A DNA stretch of 64,000 bases from JBMOJK01 sp049315825 (lineage in GTDB: Bacteria > Patescibacteriota > Gracilibacteria > BD1-5 > UBA2023): positions 1-64,000 of the forward strand of contig JBMOJK010000005.1 in the NCBI GenBank assembly GCA_049315825.1. The letters run 5' to 3'. How positions within the stretch are numbered: the stretch's first letter is position 1; every line of letters begins with the position of its first letter. Below the pieces are notes generated by a model, which made no database searches, was not told where the DNA came from, and saw only the letters and a list, made by a program, of their open reading frames with translations. A program made the position numbers and the translations under genes. This document shows, in pieces, positions 50,044 through 59,205 of the stretch.

Positions 50044-50803
50044 TTTCGAAACCTTTATGTTCGAAGATGAAAACCGTCAGGATGAGTACAACCGCTAAGT
50101 ACAGAAGTGCAAGACCGAAGTTAATCCCGTAGGCGCTTGCAGTGATTGCGATGGGTGTTCCTAGTGTATTTTTAGCAAAATTCAGTGCCTCAAAGTTCGG
50201 CATGATGGCTGTGAGGATTTTTCCGGTCCAGATGAGCGTGGGATCTTTGAGTCTTGCTGCCATATCGAGGATCGTACTCGCAGAATGTGCCGCAATATAC
50301 ACCCCCATCGTTACCAAGATAGAGAGGAGCGGATTGGTGAAGGTTGAGAAGAAAAGGATGATCGAAAACACGAGAACAAGTTTCGCGAAAATGGCAGCAA
50401 TCGCTGTGAAAATAAGTGGATCGAAGGCAATATGCCCAAATGCAAGCACTCCACCGAGCACCACAGACTGCAATAACAACAATACAAGGATAATCGCCGA
50501 AAATCCGAGAAATTTCCCGAAAATAAAATCCCGTCTCGCAATCGGCTTACTGAGGATGAGATAGATCGTACGACCTTCCAACTCTCGAAAGAGGATCTGT
50601 CCTCCTATAAAAACCACAACGATGAGTCCACAGATCTCGATCATCGCAAGACCGAAATCGAGCACAATTCGATCTGTTTGCCCGAGTGAGAGGGATGCAA
50701 GAACCTGTGAGAACAGGATCATCACAAACGCGAAAAACGTAATGAGCGTGAGAATTCGATTTCGAATCAACTCACGAAATGTATTAAGTGCAATATTGAA
50801 CAT
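50036..50803 (-). CDS. ABC-2-type permease
   Basis: A 255-aa membrane protein with six helices, in the NosY/ABC-2 style: start ALNTFRELIRNRILTLITFF, then FRELEGRTIYLILSKPIARRDFIFGKFLG. No ATPase gene is adjacent. ATG 50803 was chosen because a -10 box (50811-50816) ends 7 nt before it; longer starts overlap the promoter. No UGA. Confidence 0.85.
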   Translation of the reverse strand: MFNIALNTFRELIRNRILTLITFFAFVMILFSQVLASLSLGQTDRIVLDFGLAMIEICGLIVVVFIGGQILFRELEGRTIYLILSKPIARRDFIFGKFLGFSAIILVLLLLQSVVLGGVLAFGHIAFDPLIFTAIAAIFAKLVLVFSIILFFSTFTNPLLSILVTMGVYIAAHSASTILDMAARLKDPTLIWTGKILTAIMPNFEALNFAKNTLGTPIAITASAYGINFGLALLYLAVVLILTVFIFEHKGFENA

Positions 50804-50810
50804 GCGGCGC

Positions 50811-50838
50811 ATTATATGCATCACTCACTCACTCGCAA
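50811..50838 (-). promoter_or_regulatory. Promoter of the permease-prmC-PLD operon, leaderless
   Basis: Minus strand: TTGCGA (50833-50838), a 16-bp spacer and TATAAT (50811-50816), 7 nt before ATG 50803. Confidence 0.65.
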
Positions 50839-50986
50839 GAACACGATATTCATTTCTCAGTAGCCAATTAAGTATACCAATGAACCCACTCTCAGAATCC
50901 CTCCTTTTTACGAAGGCTTTCTTTATTTGACAAATAAAGGATTTTCATCAGAATGCCCGTGCTCTATCAACTCTTGGAGGTACATG

Positions 50987-51298
50987 ATGAATGCAATCGC
51001 AACACATGACAGCACCAAAGATGTAGCAACAACCGAAACATCAATAGAATGGGACGCCACTATCATTGTCACACCAATGCTGATAGTTGCAAGCATCCTG
51101 TTTACCTGGCTGATTGCTTCAACATCAGCTAACCATAATCCAATACTGCTTGCGATAATAGCTGCCCTTGGAGGCTTCTGCCTCAAAGGCATGTCCCAAG
51201 CACAACCATTCTGCTACGAAAAAAATCTGTACGTAGCAGGCTACACAGCCTGTGTAAGTATCGGCACATCAATAGTGCTCGCACTATTGCAACCCTGA
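50987..51298 (+). CDS. Small membrane protein ending in UGA, likely foreign
   Basis: A 103-aa protein with three predicted helices (about residues 24-44, 50-68 and 84-101). Shine-Dalgarno GGAGG (50976-50980) is 6 nt before ATG 50987. It stops at TGA 51296-51298, then a terminator 24 nt later. If UGA were read as Gly here, translation would run through the terminator and far into the antisense of fmt. This gene therefore appears built for the standard code. A TTGACA (50927) is a possible -35 element. Family not recognised. Confidence 0.7.
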   Translation: MNAIATHDSTKDVATTETSIEWDATIIVTPMLIVASILFTWLIASTSANHNPILLAIIAALGGFCLKGMSQAQPFCYEKNLYVAGYTACVSIGTSIVLALLQP

Positions 51299-51321
51299 CA
51301 TTCGTCAAATAAATGAATGTC

Positions 51322-51349
51322 AAAAGACAGCCCTCAGAGGCTGTCTTTT
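51322..51349. terminator. Bidirectional terminator
   Basis: Stem AAAAGACAGCC/GGCTGTCTTTT, between the convergent small membrane gene and fmt. Confidence 0.85.
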
Positions 51350-52279
51350 TTATGCGAATACGATTTTTCCACCGCGCGATTTCACGAAATCAATCGCAGA
51401 AACTGGAGTCTTCCCTTCGAGTTGAATAGTCACAAAACGGAGATTTCCGTGTACAAATGGAACAATGACCGACTGATCGATGACATTCGCCTCTCCTGCA
51501 GGAAGAGCAGAACTGAGTTCCGTCGGTTCGCAGTCCAACACTTTGCAGCGCTTTCATTCGAATTCACACCAGATTCCTGGCCAAGGCATATATGCCTGCC
51601 ATTTATGAAATGTCTCGATCGCAGGAGCTGTGAAATCAATCTTTCCATCTTCTTTTGAGATTTTCGAGCAGTACGTCGCAAGCGAATGATCCTGTGGCAT
51701 TGGGGAAATCTCGCCACGTGCATGCGCTAAAATCGTCTCGACCAAAGTTGTTCCCGATACTTTTTCAAATGCTTCGAAAAGTGTTGCGGTTGTTTCTTTG
51801 GGCTGGATTGCTATCTCGCGAATCGCAAGCATATCTCCTTCGTCCATTCCTTCGCTCATGCACATGATCGTGACTCCGGTTTTGGATTCACCATGCAGCA
51901 GTACTGACTGGATGGGCGAAGCCCCACGGTAAGCTGGGAGAATCGATCCATGCACGTTTATGGGGAATGCCTTTGGCAGTCCAAGGATCTCATTTGGCAG
52001 GATTTTTCCATACGCAACCACGACAAGATAGTCTACTTCGTACTTCGAAATATCTGCAAAAAAATCGTCATTTCCGCGTATTTTAGCGGGTGTGAAAACG
52101 GGGATTTGGTGATCTTCCGCAAAAATTCGCACGGGACTTTTGGTCATCTCAGCATGACGACCAACTGGTTTATCTGGCTGAGTAACCGCGTAACACACCT
52201 CAAACTCAGGGCAAGCAATACAAGATGCTAAGACGCTGCGTGCGAGTTCTGGAGTACCGAAAAAACCGATTTTAATCAT
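51350..52279 (-). CDS. fmt: Methionyl-tRNA formyltransferase
   Basis: A 309-aa enzyme. It has GFFGTPELARSVL, the catalytic set in INVHGSILPAYRGASPI, GVTIMCMSEGMDEGDML and KWQAYMPWPGIW, then the C-terminal OB-like domain. One TGA (51554) is read as Gly at the start of that domain. The standard code would drop the last 67 residues. Its start overlaps the end of the pilin-like gene by 8 nt. Confidence 0.95.
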
Positions 52280-52961
52280 TCGTCGTAAGTGTGTAGGAAA
52301 TAGTTCTTCACATTCGATTGAAGGTGAGAGTTGGGCTCGTGAGCGGAAGTCCTGCTTGTGATTCTATGGATTTTTTGGAGCGAAAATTCTTGAGGATCAC
52401 ACTGGTGATCGAAGGGTCTCAGAAGCTCACGGTTGGACGCGTCTCAAGTGCAGAAAGCATACCCTCAGAATCATACAGTTCAAACCGGAAATTATTGAGC
52501 GCAGTCGTACCGTTGAATCCTATGAGCTCAAATCTCTCGTGTGTCCCCAGTGGAAAACTAAATCCCACCGATGCGAGTCCACCACTTCCGATAGTTGTAC
52601 CCGCGATTTTCCCATCTACAACCGTGCGGAATCCTGGCGTACCAACGAGTCCCGTCATATCAATCGATCCTGCCAACGAAGACCAATCAAATGATCCAAG
52701 CCGAAGAGGATTCGTCAGTCGATACGAATTCGTCGAAACCACAGCTCAGAGTGAACCCGATGAAAACGTGATGACATAGGAAGAAATCACATCATTTGCT
52801 ACCTCACGATCGAGCGATCGGATGAGGGAATTCACGGTAGTCACCACTCGTTTATCCTTTTGTGACGCATCAAATGATTGATATCACTGATACGCCGCAC
52901 CCGACATCAGTGTGATAATCGCAATTGCCACCAAGAGTTCGATGATGGTAAAACCTTTCAT
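52272..52961 (-). CDS. Type IV pilin-like protein
   Basis: A 229-aa protein with a class III signal: MKG|FTIIELLVAIAIITLMSGAA, including Glu5. It is the substrate for a prepilin peptidase (not in this window). The globular part is Ser/Thr/Gly-rich. Four TGAs (52884, 52746, 52419, 52308) are read as Gly. The standard code would remove the N-terminal methylation motif from the model. It may be a minor pilin or pseudopilin. PilT is at 8010-9074. Confidence 0.88.
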
Positions 52962-52962
52962 G

Positions 52963-54099
52963 TTATTTTTTGAGTGAGAGGATCTTCGTCACAAACACAA
53001 TTACGAGCACGAGCGCCACAAAGAGGATGATTTTCCCAACTTTATCCAGGAAGGCTGCCGCCATACCAAACAAAAATGCAAGCGACCATACAAATGCTCG
53101 AATCGATCCTTCTGACATACCAATCGCAAGCAGACGATAGTGGAGATGGTGGATGCGATCGCCCTTTAGAGGATTTTTTCCAGAAAGAATACGGGCAAAG
53201 ATGACATAAAATGCATCAATGAGGTAGACTCCGAGCGCCGTAGCAACCGTCGCTACCTTCCCACCCACAAGCAGGGCAAGCGATGCGATAATAAAGCTTG
53301 CAAACATTGTTCCACTGTCGCCCAAAAGTATTCGAGGGCGCATTCCCAAAAACCATCCGATGAGCGCTGCTGGCAAACACACTGCCAAGATCGAGAATAC
53401 AAAAATAGAATTCTGATGCAGCTCAGGCGTCTGATCAAGATAGTAGAATCGTACTGTAAGAATTCCGATTACAATGAACGCAATAGACGTAAGTCCTGAG
53501 GTCAGACCCGGAACTCCGTCGCTCCAGTTTACACTATTGAACACAACAACATACCATACGATGGTAAAGAGAAGTGGAACAATATAGACTTCGAGTCCGA
53601 ACGCAGTGAACGAAAGCCAATCAAGATGCACGATCCCACCGAAAATATTGGAAACATAGCTGATCTTGATACTCGTAAGTCCAACGATAAGTCCGATGAG
53701 AATCTGAAGTGCAAGGCGGATTTTGGGAGAAACTGCAAAGGGCGTCTCTCGTGGCTTGATCATCTCACCTGTTTTGGTGGATTTATCTTTCTCGCTGTAT
53801 TTGTATATCGTATCAAGATCATCGAGGAAGCTCACAATCGTCACTATCGCACCAAGCACGAGGAGGATAGCAAGCTTTTCCGACATCCCAAGAAACGCGA
53901 TGGAACAAATGAGAAAATTGAGATACAACACTACTCCAACCCCGTGTGGCACTGGCTTACGATCGTGACCGTACGGTGCTGGATTATCCAAGAGTCCCCA
54001 TTTTGGGAAATAGTGCATCACCCCCCAAAATAGTGCATACGATACCACAGAGGATGCTGCAAAAATAAGAACGAAACGGATAATAAGCTCGATTGTCAT
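52963..54099 (-). CDS. MraY/WecA-like phospho-sugar transferase
   Basis: A 378-aa integral membrane enzyme that transfers a sugar phosphate to undecaprenyl phosphate. The motifs are FLDDLD, NSVNWSDGVPGL, LLGDSG and HHLHYRL. The HHLH form and the long D-rich loop fit WecA/TagO-like enzymes more than MraY. About ten helices. It would start surface-polymer synthesis. No UGA. Confidence 0.9.
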   Translation of the reverse strand: MTIELIIRFVLIFAASSVVSYALFWGVMHYFPKWGLLDNPAPYGHDRKPVPHGVGVVLYLNFLICSIAFLGMSEKLAILLVLGAIVTIVSFLDDLDTIYKYSEKDKSTKTGEMIKPRETPFAVSPKIRLALQILIGLIVGLTSIKISYVSNIFGGIVHLDWLSFTAFGLEVYIVPLLFTIVWYVVVFNSVNWSDGVPGLTSGLTSIAFIVIGILTVRFYYLDQTPELHQNSIFVFSILAVCLPAALIGWFLGMRPRILLGDSGTMFASFIIASLALLVGGKVATVATALGVYLIDAFYVIFARILSGKNPLKGDRIHHLHYRLLAIGMSEGSIRAFVWSLAFLFGMAAAFLDKVGKIILFVALVLVIVFVTKILSLKK

Positions 54100-54103
54100 A
54101 CGA

Positions 54104-54859
54104 CTAGCGTTTAGATTTTAGTTCGATTTCGGCATTTTTCTCACGAATGTATGCTCGAAATTCGGCCTGTTTAAAGAAGTATATGTATACCACCCCTCCT
54201 GCCAAGAGCCCGAGGAAAACATATCCTATAGAGTCCAAGATCACCTTGAGATACGTCGTGAAAAATATCCCGAGCACCATCATCGTACAAGCCCACAAAA
54301 CCGAACCAAGTAGATTATACGGCCAAAAACTCTTCGCCTGCATCCCCATAGCACCAGCGATAAATGGCACAAATGAGCGCGTAAGATTATGGAATTTTCC
54401 TATCACTACGAACCAGGGTCCGTTTTTACGAATTTGTTTCTCGAGGATTTTCTGCTCTGTGAGACCGATCCCAAAAACATCCCCGTGTCGTTCTAGAAAT
54501 CCAAGTCCATAATGAACCCCGAGGATGTAACCAATCCAGTTTCCCAGCATTGCCCCCAGTGATGAAAGGATCAATACTCAGATCAGGTGATCATATCCAA
54601 AAAATCCTCCAACCAGCAACATAACCTGCTGACCCGGCACAAGCACTCCGATAACAGGGAATGATTCGATACAGCTCGAAAGAAATACAACGAGGTAGTT
54701 CCAGTTTCCGATGAGCTTAATCTGATCACCCACGAAGAGAATCGCTTTCTCGACAAGATCAGGCCGGAAAATCGCGACGATGAACAACCCCAACATGAGG
54801 CCAGTAAAAAACACATTGAGTGCTTTTGTGATCCAGGAAGAAAATGTACCTTTTTGCAT
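54104..54859 (-). CDS. DedA-family membrane protein
   Basis: A 251-aa protein with the DedA/SNARE-associated pattern: FPVIGVLVPGQ, LGAMLGNWIGYILG, FHNLTRSFVPFIAGAMGM. DedA proteins recycle undecaprenyl phosphate or other lipids, fitting the adjacent transferase. One TGA (54578) is read as Gly. The standard code splits it. ATG 54859 was chosen because a promoter lies just upstream. Confidence 0.92.
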
Positions 54860-54866
54860 GCCCTTG

Positions 54867-54894
54867 AGCATAGACGAAAGCTTTCAAAAGCCAA
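54867..54894 (-). promoter_or_regulatory. Promoter of the dedA-fmt operon, leaderless
   Basis: Minus strand: TTGGCT (54889-54894), a 16-bp spacer and TATGCT (54867-54872), 7 nt before ATG 54859. Confidence 0.6.
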
Positions 54895-54916
54895 GAAAAA
54901 ACGCCCAGACGGGCGT
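54895..54916 (-). terminator. Terminator of the 404-aa protein gene
   Basis: ACGCCC-GTCT-GGGCGT followed by T6 on the minus strand, 5 bp past the stop at 54922. Confidence 0.8.
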
Positions 54917-54921
54917 GAATT

Positions 54922-56136
54922 CTAGTGAACTCTTCGAACATTCGGAGTACGGATCTGATCAACCGGAGTGAGATTTGGTTGAGGATTTGATGAATTCACT
55001 GCTCCGGTCTGAGCGGTTGTACCTGTTGCAGTTAAAACAGGATTGATTGTGCCCGTGCTTGAAACAGGGGTCACAGTCGAGCCTGTATTTTCCTGACTTC
55101 CTGATGCAGTCTCAATAACCTGAGGTGCAGGCGATGTAACCACGGTGTGTTTTATAGGAGCAGGAATAACAGTCTGGCTAGCCTCCGGAGCGCTTACTTT
55201 TGTATCTCCAAGGAACTGAGCACCAAAGATAAATCCAAATACAGAAAGTCCAACGATCGATCCAAATATCGCCGCAAGACGCATCTGTTTCTTGTTCTTG
55301 ATGAGCGTTGTTAGGCCACCAAGGCGCTTTGCAGAAAGATCCTTGGCAACTTCTTCAACATACGCGGGATCATTGGCAGCTCGTACTTCCGTTGATTCTA
55401 TCGCCTCAGAAACTACAGTTGCCTGGATCGTATTTGTTTCCTCGACTACCTGGATTGCGGCATGTGATCGTGTCGAATCCACTACGGACTCAGGCATGAT
55501 TTCTACCGCCTTAAATTCATTCTGAACGACTGGATCCACTGCAATTACTTCTTCGATGATTGGCTCAGGAAGCACTTCCGGAGTCTCCATCATGATCGGA
55601 GCTACTCCCTCCTCAGCTACGATTTCTTCTTTCTTGAAACTCTCAAGACCCGCATCATCGAAGTCTTTGAAGAAGTTCTCCGTATCAGCAATATTGAGGT
55701 TTGGGAAAAATTCTTTGGATACTTTTGACTGAGTCTTTAATTCAATCTTTGGACTTGGGGCTTCTAAAGGAGTGGTCTCTTCTGTTGTTACAGTCTTAGA
55801 AGCAACTGTTTCTGGAGCTGGAGTTGAAACTGGATTTACGGTCTCTGGGACACTTGAAGCCACCGGAGTTACTGGAATCACTGGAGCAACCGGCACAATG
55901 GATTCGGTAGCGATTGGAGCCTGTGCAACCACCTCCGGAATAGAAGTGGCTGAGGTTTTTTTGGACTCGGGTTCTTTTTTGAAGCTCGCAAGAGAAATTC
56001 GAGTTTTACTTACCGGCTCTGTCTTCTGTGCAGGAGCAGCAACAATAGGCTGAGCAACGGGAGTAGGGATTGCAGCCTCGCGAGCAAGATCGTCGGTCTT
56101 CTGCTTTTTGAGCGAAGACATATTGAGTTTTGTCAT
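54922..56136 (-). CDS. Low-complexity single-TM protein, 404 aa
   Basis: A long Pro/Val/Thr/Glu-rich cytosolic part (about 280 residues) is followed by one membrane helix (about 285-307, LAAIFGSIVGLSVFGFIFG). A Thr/Pro/Ser outer tail ends in NVRRVH. Short islands such as FFPNLNIADTENFFKDFDDAGLESF may be binding motifs. No UGA. The form suggests a scaffold or surface anchor; function unknown. Confidence 0.75.
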   Translation of the reverse strand: MTKLNMSSLKKQKTDDLAREAAIPTPVAQPIVAAPAQKTEPVSKTRISLASFKKEPESKKTSATSIPEVVAQAPIATESIVPVAPVIPVTPVASSVPETVNPVSTPAPETVASKTVTTEETTPLEAPSPKIELKTQSKVSKEFFPNLNIADTENFFKDFDDAGLESFKKEEIVAEEGVAPIMMETPEVLPEPIIEEVIAVDPVVQNEFKAVEIMPESVVDSTRSHAAIQVVEETNTIQATVVSEAIESTEVRAANDPAYVEEVAKDLSAKRLGGLTTLIKNKKQMRLAAIFGSIVGLSVFGFIFGAQFLGDTKVSAPEASQTVIPAPIKHTVVTSPAPQVIETASGSQENTGSTVTPVSSTGTINPVLTATGTTAQTGAVNSSNPQPNLTPVDQIRTPNVRRVH

Positions 56137-56204
56137 AGTTTTTGTGATTTCTTAGCCACTTTACGATAAAAATTTTCGAGTGTCAAAAAAGCAAGTTAAG
56201 AAAT

Positions 56205-56377
56205 AACATTTTGGCTTTACAAAGAGAAATTATCGGTACAATAGGCCACATAAATCGCGAGGCCGTAGGACGATGCAAAAATAGCTTTGAAAAAAGCCTT
56301 CATGAACTCCCTTAAAGAGTTCATTTCTGCGTCTATGGCTAGAGACGATTTCAATCCGAATACCCTTTTTCATTTCT
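56205..56377 (+). promoter_or_regulatory. Promoter and structured leader of typA
   Basis: TTTACA and TACAAT at about 56215-56242 (15-bp spacer) would give a leader of about 130 nt. It holds a hairpin ATGAACTC..GAGTTCAT (around 56301-56323) and a pyrimidine-rich stretch before the ATG. It is the longest likely leader in the window. Confidence 0.4.
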
Positions 56378-58177
56378 ATGATTTACCGCAATATTGCGAT
56401 TATCGCCCACGTTGACCACGGAAAGACTACCCTCGTTGACGCCCTTCTCAAACAGTCAGGAGTTTTCCGCGACAACGAAGCTGTCGACATTTGTGTCATG
56501 GACTCAAACGACCAGGAAAAAGAGCGTGGTATCACCATCTACGCCAAGAATACTGCCGTGTTCTACAAGGACGTTAAGATCAACATCGTTGATACTCCAG
56601 GTCACGCGGACTTCGGTTCTGAAGTAGAGCGCGTTCTTCGAATGGTTGACTCCGTTTGTCTCGTCGTTGACGCCTACGAAGGACCAATGCCACAGACAAA
56701 GTTCGTTCTCAAGAAGGCACTTTCACTCGGACTTCGCCCGATCGTTATCATCAACAAGATCGACAAGCCAACTGCTCGTCCAGATGAAGTAGTTGATATG
56801 CTTTTTGATCTCTTTGTTCAGCTCGGTGCAACCGATGAGCAGCTCGACTTCCCAATCGTTTACGCAATTGCTCGTGAAGGAGTTGCGGTTCGTAACTTGA
56901 ACGATGAGCGCAAAGATATTAGCCCCATCTTCGAAACCATTCTCGAACACGTTGCCGCAGCACCAAACGATCTCGAGAAGCCGTTCCGTATGCAGATCGC
57001 AAACCTTGCATACGACAACTACCTCGGTCGTCTCGGTATCGGACGTGTCTATGAAGGAGTCGTAAAGGCTGGTCAGTCAGTTACAATCCTCGGAAACGAT
57101 GGAGTAAAGCGAACTGGAAAGATTGCAAAGTGTTTCACTTCTCTCGGTCTCAAGCGTAATGAAGTAGACGTTGCAGAAGCAGGTGATATCGTAACTATTG
57201 CCGGTATCGCTGACATCTATGTTGGAGAAACGGTTTCAAGTGTTGCAGATTTCGAGGCTATGCCAGCGATCACTATCGACGAACCAACCCTCAAGATGGA
57301 ATTCCGTGTAAACGATTCTCCGTTTGCTGGTAAGGAAGGAAAGTATGTAACTTCACGAAACATCCGTGAACGTCTTGAAAAGGAACTTGAGATGAACGTA
57401 GGTCTCAAGGTGGACTTCGACGGTTCTGATGGAAATGGATACAATGTATCTGGACGTGGAGAACTCCACCTCTCAGTACTCATCGAGTCGATGCGACGTG
57501 AAGGCTTTGAACTCTCAGTCGGAGCTCCACAGGTAATCTTCCACGAAATCGACGGAAAGAAGCAGGAGCCAATCGAACAGGTTACAGTATTCGTACCAGA
57601 AGCTGACTCAGGATCTATCATCGAAGCCCTCGGAAAACGAAAGGGTCTCATCAAGAATATGGATACTCAGAACGGGATTACCAATCTCGAATTCGAAGTT
57701 CCAACTCGAGGACTGCTTGGATTCCGATCACAGTTCGTTACTCAAACAAAGGGTGAAGGTATCATGTACTCTGCATTCTCACACTACGAAGATTACAAGG
57801 GACCGATCGAAAAGCGTGAAGTAGGATCAATGATCTCTGGATTCCCAGGTACAGCAATGGCCTACTCGCTCTGGAAGCTCGAAGAACGAGGACCTATCTT
57901 CATCGATCCACAGACTGAAGTCTACGAAGGAATGGTTATCGGAGAGCACCTCAAGGGTGGAGATCTCGTTGTTAACCCAACAAAGAACAAGCAGCTCACG
58001 AATATGCGAGCCTCTGGAACAGACGAAGCAGTTCGCCTCACTCCACCACGCAAGTTCTCACTCGAAGAAGCTCTCGACTACATCTCAACTGATGAATATG
58101 TAGAAGTTACTCCTGAAAATATCCGAATCCGCAAGAAGGGTTTGACTGAAGGAGAACGTAAGAAGGGTGGGAAGTAA
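56378..58177 (+). CDS. typA: Ribosome-associated GTPase TypA/BipA
   Basis: A 599-aa translational GTPase for ribosome assembly and stress. It has HVDHGKTTL, RGITI, DTPGHADFGSEVERVL, NKIDKPTARPDEV and the BipA C-terminal domain (FVTQTKGEGIMYSAFSHYEDYKG). Full length and typical. No UGA codons, TAA stop. It is one of the most codon-biased genes here, in line with high expression. Confidence 0.97.
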   Translation: MIYRNIAIIAHVDHGKTTLVDALLKQSGVFRDNEAVDICVMDSNDQEKERGITIYAKNTAVFYKDVKINIVDTPGHADFGSEVERVLRMVDSVCLVVDAYEGPMPQTKFVLKKALSLGLRPIVIINKIDKPTARPDEVVDMLFDLFVQLGATDEQLDFPIVYAIAREGVAVRNLNDERKDISPIFETILEHVAAAPNDLEKPFRMQIANLAYDNYLGRLGIGRVYEGVVKAGQSVTILGNDGVKRTGKIAKCFTSLGLKRNEVDVAEAGDIVTIAGIADIYVGETVSSVADFEAMPAITIDEPTLKMEFRVNDSPFAGKEGKYVTSRNIRERLEKELEMNVGLKVDFDGSDGNGYNVSGRGELHLSVLIESMRREGFELSVGAPQVIFHEIDGKKQEPIEQVTVFVPEADSGSIIEALGKRKGLIKNMDTQNGITNLEFEVPTRGLLGFRSQFVTQTKGEGIMYSAFSHYEDYKGPIEKREVGSMISGFPGTAMAYSLWKLEERGPIFIDPQTEVYEGMVIGEHLKGGDLVVNPTKNKQLTNMRASGTDEAVRLTPPRKFSLEEALDYISTDEYVEVTPENIRIRKKGLTEGERKKGGK

Positions 58178-58188
58178 TTCCTCAGAAT

Positions 58189-58219
58189 AAAAAATCTCTC
58201 CGAATCGGAGAGATTTTTT
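58189..58219. terminator. Bidirectional terminator after typA
   Basis: A 14-bp stem with an AAT loop and T run. Confidence 0.88.
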
Positions 58220-58238
58220 ATTCACTCGAGGATAACCC

Positions 58239-58739
58239 CTATACCACCCCTTCTGGCAAGCTCTCAAGCCCTACTCGCTTCTCTTCGGAAAGTGCAAGGA
58301 GCCAGTTAATCGCACGACAAACTCTCTCAACATTTGGAACGTATTCTGCAGCGATTTGCTCTTTTTCGTCACCGCCCGCTCTGAGGTAGAGGGTTCCTGA
58401 ATTCGTGAGCGTATGAATAAGATGCTCTTTACGAAAGGCACAGTTTTTGATCTGGCGATAGTGAAGTCCAGCCTCAAATCCGCTCGTGAATCCCTTCATA
58501 ACACTCAAATAAACCCGAAGATTCGTAACTTCAAGAGTCGACCTTACAAAACGATTCCACTCAAGATAGACTCCGAGAGCAAGAACAGCTAAAAATCCAA
58601 GTACCCCCGCCCAGATGGCATAATCTGCAAAGAGGAGTGCAAAAAATCCTGCTAGGATACCGAAACCGATCCATCTCGGCATCCGGAAAAAGAGCTTCAT
58701 CTTATGTTGTCGTACCGAGAGGAGAGAGTGTTCTTGCAT
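58239..58739 (-). CDS. PH-domain membrane protein (YdbS-like)
   Basis: A 166-aa protein. Two helices (about residues 25-60) precede a bacterial PH-like domain (LEVTNLRVYLSVMKGFTSGFE, RQIKNCAFRKEHL, GTLYLRAGG). No UGA, TAG stop. The role of this family is unclear. Confidence 0.75.
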   Translation of the reverse strand: MQEHSLLSVRQHKMKLFFRMPRWIGFGILAGFFALLFADYAIWAGVLGFLAVLALGVYLEWNRFVRSTLEVTNLRVYLSVMKGFTSGFEAGLHYRQIKNCAFRKEHLIHTLTNSGTLYLRAGGDEKEQIAAEYVPNVERVCRAINWLLALSEEKRVGLESLPEGVV

Positions 58740-58825
58740 AGAAAAATAGAAACTTAAATCATTCTATGAATCCACATATTTTTACGAAACAGAAATAGAT
58801 AAATACCTCTCTATGATCAATACTT

Positions 58826-58853
58826 TTGACTTTATATCATTCTCCTATACACT
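58826..58853 (+). promoter_or_regulatory. Promoter of rpsU
   Basis: TTGACT (58826-58831), a 16-bp spacer and TACACT (58848-58853). A Shine-Dalgarno AAAGGAG follows at 58878-58884. Confidence 0.55.
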
Positions 58854-58893
58854 TCTCGCAATATTTTTTAGTCTCTAAAGGAGATAGAAACCC

Positions 58894-59097
58894 ATGATTG
58901 TTTACGCGATTAAAAACTCAACAGAGTCAAACGAGAAGCTCATCCTCCGATACAAGAAGATGTTCTTCCAGACACGCACCAACAACAAGCTTAAAGCTTC
59001 CGCTCAACACCAGCGTAAGGTTTCGGTGCGAAAGCTCCGAGAAAAGGCGATTGTTCGCGAATTCTACCGCGCAGCGGCGAAGAATAACATGGCATAA
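58894..59097 (+). CDS. rpsU: Ribosomal protein bS21
   Basis: A 67-aa, basic protein: ESNEKLILRYKKMFFQTR, then VRKLREKAIVREFYRAAAKN. bS21 lies by the anti-Shine-Dalgarno helix of 16S rRNA. This gene has its own Shine-Dalgarno site, unlike most native genes here. An overlapping +1 frame (58898) is spurious. Confidence 0.9.
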   Translation: MIVYAIKNSTESNEKLILRYKKMFFQTRTNNKLKASAQHQRKVSVRKLREKAIVREFYRAAAKNNMA

Positions 59098-59119
59098 TTA
59101 ATTTAAGCCATAAAATCCC

Positions 59120-59151
59120 AAAAAAGCGAGTCTGAAAAGACTCGCTTTTTT
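59120..59151. terminator. Terminator after rpsU
   Basis: A 14-bp stem with a GAAA tetraloop and T run. Confidence 0.88.
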
Positions 59152-59178
59152 GACCCGCCTGAAAACATGAGGTACTCT
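59150..59178 (+). promoter_or_regulatory. Promoter of the sortase gene
   Basis: TTGACC (59150-59155), a 17-bp spacer and TACTCT (59173-59178). It overlaps an upstream ATG (59167), which argues for ATG 59206 as the start. Confidence 0.55.
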
Positions 59179-59205
59179 ATTTTCAGACAAAACCAAAACC
59201 AATTT

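Noticed and set aside
51317..51658. 113-aa plus-strand frame after the UGA-stop gene
   Set aside because: It runs through a terminator and is antisense to fmt; it is only the readthrough path.
58898..59101. Overlapping +1 frame on rpsU
   Set aside because: bS21 is unambiguous in the other frame and has the correctly spaced Shine-Dalgarno site.
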